Shown here: positions 18,313 through 28,131 of the stretch, piece after piece
Numbering within the stretch: the first letter of the stretch is position 1
Layout of the letters: the number at the start of each line of letters is the position of its first letter
From: Butyricimonas faecihominis
GTDB lineage: Bacteria; Bacteroidota; Bacteroidia; Bacteroidales; Marinifilaceae
Length of the DNA: 64,000 nt
Direction of reading: 5' to 3'
Assembly (NCBI RefSeq): GCF_033096445.1
Contig: NZ_AP028155.1
Span: 2,113,880 to 2,177,879 of the forward strand
The notes under the pieces: model-generated
What the model saw: the letters and a program-made list of their open reading frames with translations, nothing else
What the model was told of the DNA's origin: nothing
Databases searched by the model: none
Translations under genes and position numbers: made by a program

Positions 18313-18342
18313 CAAAAATAATACATATTTTCGAGTTAACAA
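18313..18342 (-). promoter_or_regulatory. Promoter of the ECF sigma gene
   Basis: On the minus strand TTG (18340-18342), a 19-bp spacer and TATTTTTG (18313-18320) match the Bacteroidetes consensus exactly. Expected start is about 18306, giving a leader of roughly 10 nt to the ATG at 18295. Confidence 0.65.
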
Positions 18343-18358
18343 GAAAAATAAGAAATGC

Positions 18359-19012
18359 CTACAAAACAACCCACTTCATAATCTCATAAGGTTCATCAGC
18401 TATATATTGTGCTCCGTTTTCCTGCAACTCTTTCCGATCCCGGAATCCCCACGTCACCCCAACCGATGTAACACCGCTATTCACAGCTGTTTGCATATCC
18501 ACACCCGAATCCCCCACGTAAAGGACTTCCTCCTTCGAGACTCCTGCTTCCTTCATGATATCGAAAACAATCGTGGGATCAGGTTTCACGGGAATCCCCT
18601 CCCGTTGACCATAAACGAAATCGAAAAGTCCCTCACCAAAATACTCCGGGATCAATTCCCGAGTAGCTGCATGATATTTATTGGAAGCCACAGCCAACAA
18701 TACATGATGACGTTTCAGCGTCTTCAACAATTCACAAATTCCATCATAAGGAGCCGTAAAGTCAGCTTTATGCTCGGCATAGTAAGCCATGAAATCTTCC
18801 CGAATCTTCAACATATTCTCATGTGTCCTCTCTTTCTCCGGCAAGGCTCGTTCAAGCAATTTGTTAATTCCATTCCCCACAAAATAACGAAAAGCAGGCA
18901 ATTCATGTGTCGGATACCCATGTTGCCGTAAAGCATAATTAGTACTTGCGGCCAAATCCTGCAAGGAGTTCAGCAATGTCCCATCCAGATCAAAAATCAC
19001 CAACTTTGTCAT
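18359..19012 (-). CDS. HAD-superfamily hydrolase, phosphoglycolate phosphatase-like
   Basis: 217 residues with the full HAD motif set: DLDGT (Asp8 nucleophile, Asp10), Ser110 in VASNKY, Lys143 in VKPDP, and Asp168 in VGDSGVD. The cap domain is the alpha-helical C1 type inserted after motif I (about 15-90). Length and motifs fit the Gph/PGMB-like subgroup, which dephosphorylates 2-phosphoglycolate or small sugar phosphates. Substrate cannot be assigned from sequence. It precedes the sigma gene by a short gap but is probably a separate housekeeping gene. Confidence 0.88.
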   Translation of the reverse strand: MTKLVIFDLDGTLLNSLQDLAASTNYALRQHGYPTHELPAFRYFVGNGINKLLERALPEKERTHENMLKIREDFMAYYAEHKADFTAPYDGICELLKTLKRHHVLLAVASNKYHAATRELIPEYFGEGLFDFVYGQREGIPVKPDPTIVFDIMKEAGVSKEEVLYVGDSGVDMQTAVNSGVTSVGVTWGFRDRKELQENGAQYIADEPYEIMKWVVL

Positions 19013-19065
19013 AATTCATTCCTATATTTCTTTTTATATCACAAAAGTATACATACATGGGAAAT

Positions 19066-19095
19066 AAAAAAGAGGCTGCAATAACAACCTCTTTT
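19066..19095 (-). terminator. Rho-independent terminator after tRNA-Trp
   Basis: On the minus strand AAAAGAGG and CCTCTTTT form an 8-bp stem around a 12-nt loop, followed by further T residues. It lies just 3' of the tRNA. Confidence 0.75.
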
Positions 19096-19098
19096 CGG

Positions 19099-19171
19099 CA
19101 CGGGAGGAGAGGTTCGAACTCCCGACCCTCGGTTTTGGAGACCGATGCTCTACCAACTGAGCCACTCCCGT
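19099..19171 (-). tRNA. tRNA-Trp (anticodon CCA)
   Basis: Cloverleaf on the minus strand: acceptor ACGGGAG pairs with CTCCCGT, D-stem GCTC/GAGC, anticodon stem TCGGT/ACCGA with loop CTCCAAA (anticodon CCA), variable loop GGGTC, T-stem GGGAG/CTCTC with one G-U pair and loop TTCGAAC, discriminator G. The 3' CCA is not encoded. Confidence 0.95.
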
Positions 19172-19182
19172 ATTTCGTGCTG

Positions 19183-19213
19183 CAAATTAAGGTAATTTAA
19201 ACGAGAAAAACAA
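19183..19213 (-). promoter_or_regulatory. Promoter of tRNA-Trp
   Basis: On the minus strand TTG (19211-19213), a 20-bp spacer and TTAATTTG (19183-19190), one mismatch from TAnnTTTG. The -7 box ends 12 bp before the mature tRNA 5' end. Confidence 0.5.
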
Positions 19214-19341
19214 GTCCCACCCGGAAGTACTCGTAAAAATATTACCTTAAAAATGCTTGCTATCCCACAAGTATCAGGAGTTCAAGCAACAAATTCATCC
19301 AACAAAATACAAAACCCTATGACAATTCTAAAATTAAACCG

Positions 19342-19349
19342 TATTTTTG
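19342..19349 (+). promoter_or_regulatory. Promoter -7 box of mnmA
   Basis: TATTTTTG matches TAnnTTTG and places the start about 20 bp before the mnmA ATG. No clean TTG is seen at the expected -33 distance. Confidence 0.45.
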
Positions 19350-19374
19350 TCCCCCGACTTCAATAAAAAAGGAC

Positions 19375-20421
19375 ATGGAAAAAGTTGTAGTTGGTCTCAG
19401 CGGAGGCGTGGATAGTTTTGTTACGGCACTCCTGTTACAACAACAGGGTTTTGAAGTTATTGGTGTCCACCTGCAATTATGGGCATCACGGGCCAGCTCC
19501 TCGCAAGAACCGGAAGTCGAGGAATTGTGTAAACAAACGGGCATCAAGCTCTACCGGTTAAATGGCAGGCAACTTTTCCAAAAACAAGTGGTCCAACCCT
19601 TCATCCAAGGCTACCTTTCAGGAATTACCCCCAACCCGTGCGCCACGTGTAACAGCTTTATCAAATGGAATCTACTTCGAGACTTGGCAAACGAACTAAA
19701 AGTACACCATGTCGCCACGGGACACTACATTCGGATTCACCCTTTTGCGAACCATTATTACGTCCATAAAGGAGTTGACCCGAATAAAGACCAATCGTAC
19801 TTCTTATGGGGCGTTCCGGAAGAGATCCTATGCCGGGCCATCACCCCATTAGGACATTACACGAAAACACAGGTAAAGGAAATGGCCAAAGAACACGGGT
19901 TTATCCGTCTGGCTGAAAAGCAAGAAAGCATGAGTATCTGTTTTCTTGAAAAAGGAGACTACCGGGCTTTCATCGCCAGCCAGCCGGGGACAGACTCTTG
20001 TTTCACACCCGGCCGGATCGTGGATGAATCCGGAAATCACGTGGGAGAACATACTGGAATCGTGAATTACACCGTGGGACAAAAGAGAGGAATCCCGTCC
20101 AAGGGACAATTCCCACAATATGTTTCACGCCTATCCCCGTCCACGAACCAAATCGTCGTGGGAGATAAGGCAAGCCTACACCGAACGACCTTTACTCTCG
20201 GGCAAATTCATTTAATTAATCCTGAAGAAATTCATTCACAAGACATAGAAGTTAAAGTACGGGGTATCGGGCTGAACCCGGAAGGATTCGCACAACTATC
20301 TTTCCAACCCAATCGGACATTACACGTACAACTTTCCTCTCCCGCGTGGGCCATTGCCCCCGGACAACCGGCTGTCTTTTATCGGGAAGACCGGGTAATC
20401 GGTGGGGGGATCGTCCTATAA
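19375..20421 (+). CDS. mnmA: tRNA-specific 2-thiouridylase MnmA
   Basis: 348 residues. The enzyme adenylates and thiolates U34 of the Lys, Glu and Gln tRNAs. The PP-loop SGGVDS is at residues 9-14. Catalytic Cys92 lies in NPCATCN, and the second cysteine, Cys189, in SMSICF. GQKRGIP and the C-terminal beta-barrel (VVGDKASLHRTTF, ... AIAPGQPAVFYREDRVIGGGIV) are typical. Length is near the family norm of about 360. Followed after 19 bp by a Crp-family regulator, with which it is probably co-transcribed. Confidence 0.95.
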   Translation: MEKVVVGLSGGVDSFVTALLLQQQGFEVIGVHLQLWASRASSSQEPEVEELCKQTGIKLYRLNGRQLFQKQVVQPFIQGYLSGITPNPCATCNSFIKWNLLRDLANELKVHHVATGHYIRIHPFANHYYVHKGVDPNKDQSYFLWGVPEEILCRAITPLGHYTKTQVKEMAKEHGFIRLAEKQESMSICFLEKGDYRAFIASQPGTDSCFTPGRIVDESGNHVGEHTGIVNYTVGQKRGIPSKGQFPQYVSRLSPSTNQIVVGDKASLHRTTFTLGQIHLINPEEIHSQDIEVKVRGIGLNPEGFAQLSFQPNRTLHVQLSSPAWAIAPGQPAVFYREDRVIGGGIVL

Positions 20422-20440
20422 CCTTTTAAAATATCATGAC

Positions 20441-21004
20441 ATGACATTTTCAGATATACTCCAACAACAATATAAACTATCCGAGGATAGTATCCACCTT
20501 CTCCTTAAAGATGTAACAACCATCTCTTTCAACAGAAAAGAACCCATCGTGCAGGAAGGGCAACGCAATGAGTATATTTATTTCGTGGAAAAAGGTTCTG
20601 TCCGAGGATTTATCGAACGGGAAGGTAAGGAGTTTACCCTATTGTTTGCATTCGAGGGAGATATGGCCGCCACCATGCCAAACCTGTCACAAACACCGAC
20701 AGCTAAATTCACGCTAGAAACCCTCGAATCTTCCACGCTCGTGCAAATCTCCCGTTCTCACTTGGAATACCTCTTCCTTCATTCCCTAGAACTGGCAAAC
20801 TGGGGACGCAAACTGATGGAAAAGACCATGCAGGAGTACGAGCATTATTTCATCGAGTACTACTGGGCCGACAAAGGCCACCAGTATCAAATACTGATAA
20901 AAGAATACCCGCAACTCTTACAACGAGTTTCGTTAAAAGAAATCGCCTCATACCTAAACATCACGCCTCAGTCATTAAGCCGGATCCGGGCTCACTTGAA
21001 ATAA
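20441..21004 (+). CDS. Crp/Fnr-family transcriptional regulator
   Basis: 187 residues from the ATG at 20441, chosen over an in-frame ATG at 20402 that would overlap mnmA and add a non-conserved tail. An N-terminal cyclic-nucleotide-binding-like beta-barrel (about residues 20-110: EGQRNEYIYFVEKGSVRGFI) is followed by a C-terminal helix-turn-helix (SLKEIASYLNITPQSLSRIRAHL). No Fnr-type cysteines and no clear cAMP-contact arginine are seen, so the ligand is unknown. This is the short Bacteroidetes type often adjacent to stress or metabolic genes. Confidence 0.88.
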   Translation: MTFSDILQQQYKLSEDSIHLLLKDVTTISFNRKEPIVQEGQRNEYIYFVEKGSVRGFIEREGKEFTLLFAFEGDMAATMPNLSQTPTAKFTLETLESSTLVQISRSHLEYLFLHSLELANWGRKLMEKTMQEYEHYFIEYYWADKGHQYQILIKEYPQLLQRVSLKEIASYLNITPQSLSRIRAHLK

Positions 21005-21024
21005 ATCTTACACGAGCATCACCG

Positions 21025-22686
21025 CTAAACAAAAAACAAAATCAGCATCTGTGCTGTCAGTACCCGCAAGAACATCGTGAGCGGGTACACCGTGGCATAA
21101 CTCACGGCGGGAGCGTCATTTCCCACGATACCATTGGAATAAGCCAATGCTGGCGGGTCTGTCATACTTCCAGCCATTAACCCCATCAACGTAAAGTAAT
21201 TCACTTTATATATGGAACGGGCAATAATCCCGATTATAATCAAAGGCACCACGGTAATAATAAAACCATAACCTACCCAAGCATACCCTCCGCCATCAAT
21301 AATGGTCGACACGAAACCTTCTCCGGCCCCCAACCCGACACTTGCCAAGAAAAGGGATATACCTACTTCCCGCAACATCAGGTTAGCACTCATTGTCGTG
21401 TAAGTCACCAAACCGTATTGGGGACCGAAACGACTGATCAAAATAGAAATAATCAATGGACCTCCCGCTAATCCCAGCTTTACCGGCTGAGGAATACCGG
21501 GGAAAGTAAACGGAATACTTCCCAGTAAAATACCCAAGAATATACCTAAAAATATGGCTACCAAGTTAGGCTCCCTCAAACGACGCAAAGAGTTACCCAA
21601 CACTTTCGCCACGTTCGTAACGGCAGCTTCCGGCCCAACAACCGTCAAGCGATCTCCAATCTGTAACTGCAAATTCGGTTTAGCTACCAAATCCACCCCG
21701 GCACGGTTTACCCGAGTCACGTTAACCCCGAAACAATTCCGCAACCGCATCTCTCCTAACATCTTCCCGTTCACCTCCCCCTTCGTAATTGCGATCCGAC
21801 GAGATACCAGTTGTTTATCCAATTGTTCCCAAGCAACGTTGACACGTTCCCCAAGAAAAGCTGCAATCGCATCAATGTCCTGTAAAGCAGCCACGACAAG
21901 CAATTTATCTCCTTCACGTAGACAAGTCTCGGAAGAACCGATTTCGATACGGTCATCCTCGTGGCAAACCCGTGAAAACACGAACTTTCGATTTATCAAA
22001 CGGGTAATTTCCATCAAATCCTTACCAAACAAAGCCGGATTTGTTACTCGCACGGAAAACTGTTGAGCCCCGTTCGCACGCTCCCCATCCTGTCGCTCCA
22101 AATCCTCGTTCTCCTTCTCGAACTTCACCCGGAAGATCACCCGCATCAGCAGAATCGACCCAATAATACCGATCACTCCCAAGGGGTAAGCCACCGCATA
22201 TCCTAAAGCAATCGTGGGGTCATTTACCCCTGCCATATCCGAATAAGCTTGTTGAGCAGCACCCAATCCCGGCGTATTCGTCACTGCTCCGGAAAGGATA
22301 CCGACCATCGTTGTAATCGGTAATCCGGTCACAACATGAATAATATATGTGGTCACCACGCCCAAGAACACGATGCCCGCGGCCAGCATATTCAAGGTTA
22401 AGCCTCCTTTTCTGAAAGAAGAGAAAAAACCGGGTCCTACCTGTAATCCCACAGAGTACACGAATAAAATCAATCCGAATTCCTTCATAAAATGTAAGGT
22501 ATGACCGTCCACCCGCATTCCCAAATGGCTACAAATAATCCCCACAAAAAGAATCCAGGTTATCCCCAAAGAAATCCCCCAAACCTTTACCTTTCCAAGC
22601 ACAATCCCCAGAGCGATAACGATTGCGAACATTAACACTGAATGAGCAATTCCCTGTCCAAAAAACAGTTCACTTAACCAAGACAT
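21025..22686 (-). CDS. YidE/AspT-family membrane transporter with two RCK-C domains
   Basis: 553 residues. The N-terminal half has five or more transmembrane helices ([31 protein letters not shown]), followed by two TrkA-C (RCK_C) domains at about 200-290 and 295-375 ([32 protein letters not shown]), then a second membrane half with the repeated GLxxG signature ([15 protein letters not shown]). This is the aspartate:alanine exchanger (AAEx) superfamily layout; in most genomes the substrate of YidE-type members is unknown. Last gene of a minus-strand run starting at lysS. Confidence 0.9.
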   Translation of the reverse strand: MSWLSELFFGQGIAHSVLMFAIVIALGIVLGKVKVWGISLGITWILFVGIICSHLGMRVDGHTLHFMKEFGLILFVYSVGLQVGPGFFSSFRKGGLTLNMLAAGIVFLGVVTTYIIHVVTGLPITTMVGILSGAVTNTPGLGAAQQAYSDMAGVNDPTIALGYAVAYPLGVIGIIGSILLMRVIFRVKFEKENEDLERQDGERANGAQQFSVRVTNPALFGKDLMEITRLINRKFVFSRVCHEDDRIEIGSSETCLREGDKLLVVAALQDIDAIAAFLGERVNVAWEQLDKQLVSRRIAITKGEVNGKMLGEMRLRNCFGVNVTRVNRAGVDLVAKPNLQLQIGDRLTVVGPEAAVTNVAKVLGNSLRRLREPNLVAIFLGIFLGILLGSIPFTFPGIPQPVKLGLAGGPLIISILISRFGPQYGLVTYTTMSANLMLREVGISLFLASVGLGAGEGFVSTIIDGGGYAWVGYGFIITVVPLIIIGIIARSIYKVNYFTLMGLMAGSMTDPPALAYSNGIVGNDAPAVSYATVYPLTMFLRVLTAQMLILFFV

Positions 22687-22722
22687 ACTTATTTTAGATT
22701 TTAAATTGAGAAACTCGTTATT

Positions 22723-23925
22723 TTATCCCTCTGAACTCTCTGGGTCTTTCACTTTTTTATCGATAGAACGGCAAAATTCAATATCATCCCGGAACAACTT
22801 ACGATAAGTAATATAAGTCTGGGATTGTTTTGCACCAATGTAATCCATCAAGTGCATCATCTGCGGGTTAAAATCTCCGACCCAACTCATATCCAACCAA
22901 TCATACGTCTTCTTTGACAAAATGATATTCTTACAGAAAGCATAAATCATAGCAGCCTCCACTCCACGCCCTTGGAATTCGGATGCAACACCAAAAATTA
23001 ATCCTAAGGCCACACGCCCCCGCTTGATATGACGATAATACAGGAATTTCAAAATACCCAACCCGCTAATCTTACCATTCACGTGTTTCACGATATAGTT
23101 CAATTCCGGAATCATGATAAAGAAACCGATAGGTTCCCCTTTATAGTAAGCAAAATACAATAAATCAGGATCAAGCACGGGTTTCAGGGTCTTGAATAAC
23201 ACCTCCACCTGTTCCTTATCCATCCCCCCGACACCATGCACGTTCAAGTTCCACGCCTTATTATAAATGGTCAGGAAAGAATCTTTCGCCTGCCGGGGAG
23301 TCATTTCACGATAGGAAATAATCCGGTAATCTTCATTTTTCAACAACCGTTCCGACTTCCAGACCACTACCTTGGAAAGACTTTCCTCCACCAAGCGAGT
23401 CCGGTAGATATATTGTTTGAAATAGTCACGGAACCCGTAGTTCTCGAAGAACGGAACATAATACTTATGCGTGTAGGGCATTTGGAATACAGGCGGTTTG
23501 AAACCATCGACCAGCAATCCCCACCACTCGTTACGCTCTCCGAAATTCACCGGTCCTTCCATGGACTCCATGCCTCGCTCCTCCAACCACGAACGACAAC
23601 GGTCGAACAGCATGAAAGCAGCTTCCTGATCATTAATACACTCGAAGAAACCCATTCCCCCCACCGAGTAGGAATCCAAATGGCAGGAACTTCTATCAAT
23701 AAAAGAAGCCACCCGACCAACACATCGACTTTTCTCATCCCGCAATAACCAGCGGGTACACTCGCCATGCTTGAAAAACGGATTCTTTGCCGGATCGAAA
23801 ACCTTCGTGATGTCATTATCTAAAGGCCGTACCCAATTCTCGTCATTCTTATAAAGGGATACAGGTAGCAACAAAAATTCTTTTGCTTGCTTTTCGTTCA
23901 AAACCTCTTCAATAGTGTATTTCAT
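22723..23925 (-). CDS. GNAT-like N-acetyltransferase family protein (YghO-like)
   Basis: 400 residues from the ATG at 23925 (MKYTIEEVL); the open frame reaches 23949 and would overlap the upstream membrane-protein gene. The N-terminal part has WVRPLDNDI and FDPAKNPFFKHGE. The C-terminal half looks like a GNAT core (PIGFFIMIPELNYI; GLIFGVASEFQGRGVEAAMIYAF, an acetyl-CoA loop-like segment). Similar proteins are annotated as hypothetical or YghO-like in many bacteria; acceptor unknown. It lies 36 bp upstream of the YidE-type transporter gene. Confidence 0.75.
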   Translation of the reverse strand: MKYTIEEVLNEKQAKEFLLLPVSLYKNDENWVRPLDNDITKVFDPAKNPFFKHGECTRWLLRDEKSRCVGRVASFIDRSSCHLDSYSVGGMGFFECINDQEAAFMLFDRCRSWLEERGMESMEGPVNFGERNEWWGLLVDGFKPPVFQMPYTHKYYVPFFENYGFRDYFKQYIYRTRLVEESLSKVVVWKSERLLKNEDYRIISYREMTPRQAKDSFLTIYNKAWNLNVHGVGGMDKEQVEVLFKTLKPVLDPDLLYFAYYKGEPIGFFIMIPELNYIVKHVNGKISGLGILKFLYYRHIKRGRVALGLIFGVASEFQGRGVEAAMIYAFCKNIILSKKTYDWLDMSWVGDFNPQMMHLMDYIGAKQSQTYITYRKLFRDDIEFCRSIDKKVKDPESSEG

Positions 23926-23929
23926 ATTT

Positions 23930-24886
23930 TTATAAACTAATATTTTCAACTTTTACCGGTGGGTGTACTCGCACCTGCAATAAATAAATGCCCCGACGAA
24001 TCCACACAACAATCACGGCTAACACGACACGGGGAAATATCAACCACCCCGCAGGTAATCCCATCACGGCAAACAACAGCGGATCCTCCAGTTGCGAATG
24101 AGAAATCGCCAAGTGATGATTCAGCAAATCTGCCTCCTGATGTCCCAGTTTTCCCGTCTTGGCATAATCCATCATGATCGCGGAACCGTAAGCCAATCCG
24201 ACCGTGTTCCCCACCAGCCACAGGAAAGCCACATCCGGATTCAGTCCGAACAAGCGCATTAACGGGGATAACATGGCAGACAATATTTTCAAAATGCCGA
24301 ACTCTTCCAACAACCGTTGCAATATCATCAACCCCGAAATCACCAGTACGATTTTCAGCCCCAGCATCACACTACTTTCCAGCCAATGCAACATCGTTTC
24401 CCAAAAACCGAGAGAAACCGCCGTTTCCGCCATCATCTTCCCACTCATTTCCGGCAACAACCAATTTAAACCGATGGCCGCAACAAAACTTCCCAAGACT
24501 CGCAAGATCACCATCCACACAGCAGACGAACCCGTCTTCTGCAACACGATCGTTTCCACGACAAAGTTATGGGAAATCAAACACATCGTTGCCATAATCA
24601 AACTTTCCCGCACGGAAAAATCAAGCGTAGAAAGCAAAGCGATCACGGTATATATATTCGTAAATATACTGGTAACAAAGACTAAGGCTGCATCTCCCGG
24701 CAAACCGATCAAGGTAAACAACGGGGATGCAAATGAAGAAATATAAGGCAGTATATTAAAGTATGACAACAAAGTCACGAACAAAGATACCGGTAGCATG
24801 ATTTTCAAAAACCATATTGATGTCTTTATCGCCACGGGTAAGGCCTTCTTCACACATCCCAAAACCCTCGCACTGTAATTTGACAT
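23930..24886 (-). CDS. Nucleoside-recognition (Gate) domain membrane protein
   Basis: 318 residues with about seven to eight hydrophobic segments and two Gate-like halves (SLFVTLLSYFNILPYISSF...GLPGDAALVFVTSI and MLSPLMRLFGLNPDVAFLWLVGNTVGLAYGSAI). Related proteins (SpmA/SpmB-like, FeoB Gate domain) are transporters or transport accessories of uncertain substrate. It lies within the lysS-gpsA run; its 3' end is directly followed by the GNAT-like gene. Confidence 0.82.
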   Translation of the reverse strand: MSNYSARVLGCVKKALPVAIKTSIWFLKIMLPVSLFVTLLSYFNILPYISSFASPLFTLIGLPGDAALVFVTSIFTNIYTVIALLSTLDFSVRESLIMATMCLISHNFVVETIVLQKTGSSAVWMVILRVLGSFVAAIGLNWLLPEMSGKMMAETAVSLGFWETMLHWLESSVMLGLKIVLVISGLMILQRLLEEFGILKILSAMLSPLMRLFGLNPDVAFLWLVGNTVGLAYGSAIMMDYAKTGKLGHQEADLLNHHLAISHSQLEDPLLFAVMGLPAGWLIFPRVVLAVIVVWIRRGIYLLQVRVHPPVKVENISL

Positions 24887-24893
24887 ACTTTTT

Positions 24894-24921
24894 AATTGAA
24901 AATTGAAAATTGAAAATTGAA
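24894..24921. repeat. Heptanucleotide tandem array (AATTGAA)x4
   Basis: Four perfect 7-bp units just upstream of the Gate-protein start. A second 7-bp array with another unit follows at 24957-24991. Confidence 0.9.
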
Positions 24922-24956
24922 AATGCTAAAACCTCAATTCCCCAATAATCAACATT

Positions 24957-24991
24957 AAACTCTAAATTCTAAACTTTAAACTCTAAACTAT
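24957..24991. repeat. Heptanucleotide tandem array (AAACTCT)x5, degenerate
   Basis: Units AAACTCT, AAATTCT, AAACTTT, AAACTCT, AAACTAT run end to end, the last overlapping the gpsA stop region. Same period as the array at 24894. Confidence 0.85.
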
Positions 24992-25992
24992 CTCAACTCA
25001 TCGGTTAACAATCTGATTTCCATTGTCGGACTGATTCGCTCGTAGAGAATGTTATAAACAGCCTCCGTGATGGGCATGTGGACTTTATACTGTTGATTGA
25101 TTTCATGAATTCCTTTCACGCCAAAGTACCCTTCGGCAATCATCAGCATCTCCATTTGTGCGGACTTCACAGAATATCCTTTCCCGATCATCGTACCGAA
25201 TGTCCGGTTCCGGCTGAACTGAGAATAGGCTGTTACCAACAAGTCTCCCAAGTACGCGGAAAATTTAATATCCCGTTGAATCGGATGCACGGCATTCACA
25301 AAGCGCTCCATTTCTTGGATGGCATTAGCAACCAACACTGCCTGAAAATTATCGCCATATCGCAATCCGTGACAGATTCCCGACGCAATAGCAAAAACAT
25401 TTTTCAGCACTGCGGCATACTCGGCCCCGTATATATCATCGGAAATCGTGGTTTTCACGTAGAAACACTCGAATAATTGAGCCACAGTCCGTGCTACCCG
25501 CAGGTTCTCACTGGAGAATGTCAGATAAGACAAACGTTCCAAAGCTATTTCCTCCGCATGACAGGGACCGGAGATAATTACAATCTGTCCTAGAGGTACC
25601 TCGTATTTCTGGTGGAAGAACTCCCCGATAAGTAGATTCTCATCCGGAATCATCCCCTTAATGGCCGAAACGATAATCTTATCTTTCAACGACACTTGCA
25701 ACCTTGGAGTTACCACGTTTTGTAGGAAAGCACTCGGGATGGCGAACACGATCACATCGGAATTCATGATCACCCAATCCAGATCATCCGAGAACGAGAT
25801 TTTGTCTATATCAAAATCGACACCACACAAATACCGCGGATTGTGTTTTAATACTTTAAAGGCCTTTATCGATTCAATGTTTCTCATGAACCAATTAATA
25901 TGCCCGTTATTTTCTGTCAGCATTTTAGCGATAGCGGTAGCCCAACTACCCCCACCAACTACTCCAATCCTTGGTTTTTCAACTATTTCCAT
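24988..25992 (-). CDS. gpsA: NAD(P)+-dependent glycerol-3-phosphate dehydrogenase
   Basis: 334 residues. Reduces dihydroxyacetone phosphate to sn-glycerol-3-phosphate for phospholipid synthesis, in the cytoplasm. The Rossmann motif is at residues 10-20 (GVVGGGSWATA). ISGPCHAEEIA, VSAIKGM, the catalytic lysine region EYAAVLKNVFAIASGI and GDLLVTAYSQFSRNRTFG are all present. Length matches the family. Lies between lysS and the Gate-protein gene, flanked on both sides by heptanucleotide arrays. Confidence 0.96.
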   Translation of the reverse strand: MEIVEKPRIGVVGGGSWATAIAKMLTENNGHINWFMRNIESIKAFKVLKHNPRYLCGVDFDIDKISFSDDLDWVIMNSDVIVFAIPSAFLQNVVTPRLQVSLKDKIIVSAIKGMIPDENLLIGEFFHQKYEVPLGQIVIISGPCHAEEIALERLSYLTFSSENLRVARTVAQLFECFYVKTTISDDIYGAEYAAVLKNVFAIASGICHGLRYGDNFQAVLVANAIQEMERFVNAVHPIQRDIKFSAYLGDLLVTAYSQFSRNRTFGTMIGKGYSVKSAQMEMLMIAEGYFGVKGIHEINQQYKVHMPITEAVYNILYERISPTMEIRLLTDELR

Positions 25993-26002
25993 GATACCAA
26001 TA

Positions 26003-26072
26003 AGTTACAAGTTTACAAGTTACAGGTTACAGGTTTTGTCCTACACGAACTTGTAACCTGCCAACCTGTAAC
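26003..26072. repeat. Inverted heptanucleotide-like array between lysS and gpsA
   Basis: Units AGTTACA, AGTTTACA, AGTTACA, GGTTACA (26003-26031) face complementary units CTTGTAA, CCTGCCAA, CCTGTAA (26050-26070) around a short spacer, so the transcript can fold into a long imperfect hairpin. It occupies nearly the whole lysS-gpsA gap. Confidence 0.75.
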
Positions 26073-26086
26073 CAGCAACGTTTATT

Positions 26087-27811
26087 TTAGTTAAACCAGC
26101 TTTTTACCTCATCCGGGGATAAAGTCTTCAAGCCTAATTTCATTTTTTTATTTAAACCGCTCAATTCCTGATGCAACTTGTTCGGGTTCTCTACCGCCTT
26201 CAAGGTTTCCACGGTCTGGTAACCAGCTTTACGAACCACGGCAACCCAATCAGCCGGGATTCCCAGCTCGATAAATTTCTCGTCAGCATCCACGGTAGCC
26301 ACTTTCTCCGGTTTCATCTGCGGGAACAACAACACATCCTGTATAGACGGACTATTGGTCAGGAACATACAAAGCCTGTCTATCCCTATACCCATTCCCG
26401 AGGTTGGGGGCATACCGTACTCCAAGGCACGCACGAAGTCGTAATCAATAAACATGGCCTCATCATCCCCTCTTTCCTGAAGTGCCAACTGATCTTTGAA
26501 ACGATTCAACTGATCGATCGGGTCATTCAGCTCAGAGTAAGCGTTAGCAACCTCCTTACCATTCACGAACAACTCGAAACGTTCCGTCAATCCGGGATCT
26601 GAACGATGCATCTTAGTCAGCGGAGACATCTCCACCGGGTAATCATAAATAAAGGTCGGCTGTATATAGTGACTTTCACATTTCTCTCCGAAAATTTCGT
26701 CAATCAACTTACCCTTACCCATCGTCTCATCCACGTTCAAGCCGATAGACAAACAGAATGCCCGAATCTCATCCTCGCTCTTACCCGTGATGTCAAATCC
26801 GGTATATTCTTGAATCGCCTCTGACATTCTCACTCGTTTGAACGGACGTTTGAAATCCACCTCGTTCTCCCCGAAAGGAGCTTTAGTTGTCCCGTTCACG
26901 GCCATTGCCGCCGCCTCAATCATTCTCTCCGTGCTATCCATCATCCACAAATAATCCTTGTACGGCACGTACACCTCCATACAAGTAAATTCCGGGTTAT
27001 GCGTCCGGTCCATTCCCTCGTTACGGAAATTACGGGAAAACTCGAATACTCCATTAAAGCCTCCCACGATCAAACGTTTCAGATACAGCTCGTTCGCAAT
27101 ACGCAAATAGAACGGAATATCCAATGCATTATGATGCGTGATAAACGGACGGGCCGAAGCTCCTCCCGGTATAGCCTGCAGCACAGGAGTCTCCACCTCC
27201 AAGCATCCCATTTCCGTATAGAACTGACGGATGGCGTTGATCATTTTCGTACGCTTGATAAACACATCCTTCACCTGCGGGTTCACGATTAAATCCAAGT
27301 AACGTTGACGGTATCTTAATTCCGGATCGGTAAAAGCATCAAACACTTTACCATCCTTTTCTTTCACAACCGGTAGCGGACGCAAGGACTTGGACAATAT
27401 CACCAGTTCTTTCGCATGAACCGAAATCTCCCCCATATTCGTGCGGAACACGAATCCTTTCACGCCCACGATGTCGCCAATATCCATCAACTTTTTGAAA
27501 ACGGTATTATACATCGTGCAAGCTTCATCCCGACTCACATCATCCCGACTCACGTAGACCTGAATCCTACCTTCGGCATCCTGTAATTCAAAAAATGAAG
27601 CCTTACCCATAATCCGCCTGCTCATCATTCGCCCGGCAATTACAACCTCTTGCAATTCCTCCGGTGATTTTTCAAATTTATCCAGAATCTCTTTAGAAAG
27701 GTGAGTTACTTTAAATTCCGGTGCCGGATAGGCATCTATTCCCAAATTTTTCAACTCGTTTAAAGAGTTCCGGCGAATAATTTCCTGTTCGCTTAATTCT
27801 GCAAGACTCAT
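26087..27811 (-). CDS. lysS: Lysyl-tRNA synthetase, class II
   Basis: 574 residues. Charges tRNA-Lys. An N-terminal OB-fold (about 60-150, [23 protein letters not shown]) is followed by the class II core: motif 2 [20 protein letters not shown] near 263 and motif 3 [14 protein letters not shown] near 490. A roughly 70-residue C-terminal extension after the core ([20 protein letters not shown]...) is typical of the longer Bacteroidetes enzymes. First gene of the minus-strand run with gpsA. Confidence 0.97.
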   Translation of the reverse strand: MSLAELSEQEIIRRNSLNELKNLGIDAYPAPEFKVTHLSKEILDKFEKSPEELQEVVIAGRMMSRRIMGKASFFELQDAEGRIQVYVSRDDVSRDEACTMYNTVFKKLMDIGDIVGVKGFVFRTNMGEISVHAKELVILSKSLRPLPVVKEKDGKVFDAFTDPELRYRQRYLDLIVNPQVKDVFIKRTKMINAIRQFYTEMGCLEVETPVLQAIPGGASARPFITHHNALDIPFYLRIANELYLKRLIVGGFNGVFEFSRNFRNEGMDRTHNPEFTCMEVYVPYKDYLWMMDSTERMIEAAAMAVNGTTKAPFGENEVDFKRPFKRVRMSEAIQEYTGFDITGKSEDEIRAFCLSIGLNVDETMGKGKLIDEIFGEKCESHYIQPTFIYDYPVEMSPLTKMHRSDPGLTERFELFVNGKEVANAYSELNDPIDQLNRFKDQLALQERGDDEAMFIDYDFVRALEYGMPPTSGMGIGIDRLCMFLTNSPSIQDVLLFPQMKPEKVATVDADEKFIELGIPADWVAVVRKAGYQTVETLKAVENPNKLHQELSGLNKKMKLGLKTLSPDEVKSWFN

Positions 27812-27895
27812 TTTTATATGCTTTAAAAGGTTATATAAAATCTATTTTATCACCGGGTATACGCCCGCTCTAAATTTTATTCAAAAATTAATGTG

Positions 27896-27903
27896 CAAAG
27901 ATA
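27896..27903 (-). promoter_or_regulatory. Promoter -7 box of lysS
   Basis: TATCTTTG on the minus strand matches TAnnTTTG, about 85 bp upstream of the lysS ATG. At the expected -33 distance there is only TTC rather than TTG, so strength is uncertain. Confidence 0.45.
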
Positions 27904-28131
27904 ATAAATAAAGTGCAAAGAAGAAAGTAAAAGGGGAGCTCTCCCTCGTTATTTACATTTCCCCTGCTTTTTGTTAAAATTTTATCACCCTAAATTCAAT
28001 CTTATTTTTATACAACTGAAACACAATCGCATAACCTTATTTAGAACAAACCTGTTAAAAAATATAATCCGTATTCTTTTGAAATCCCAAGGAATTTCTG
28101 CTTCTTTGTAGCAGAATAGGAGAAAGAGATA
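27904..28131. other. Divergent intergenic region lysS/recJ
   Basis: AT-rich spacer between divergent genes. No gene, long repeat or convincing recJ promoter was found. Confidence 0.5.
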
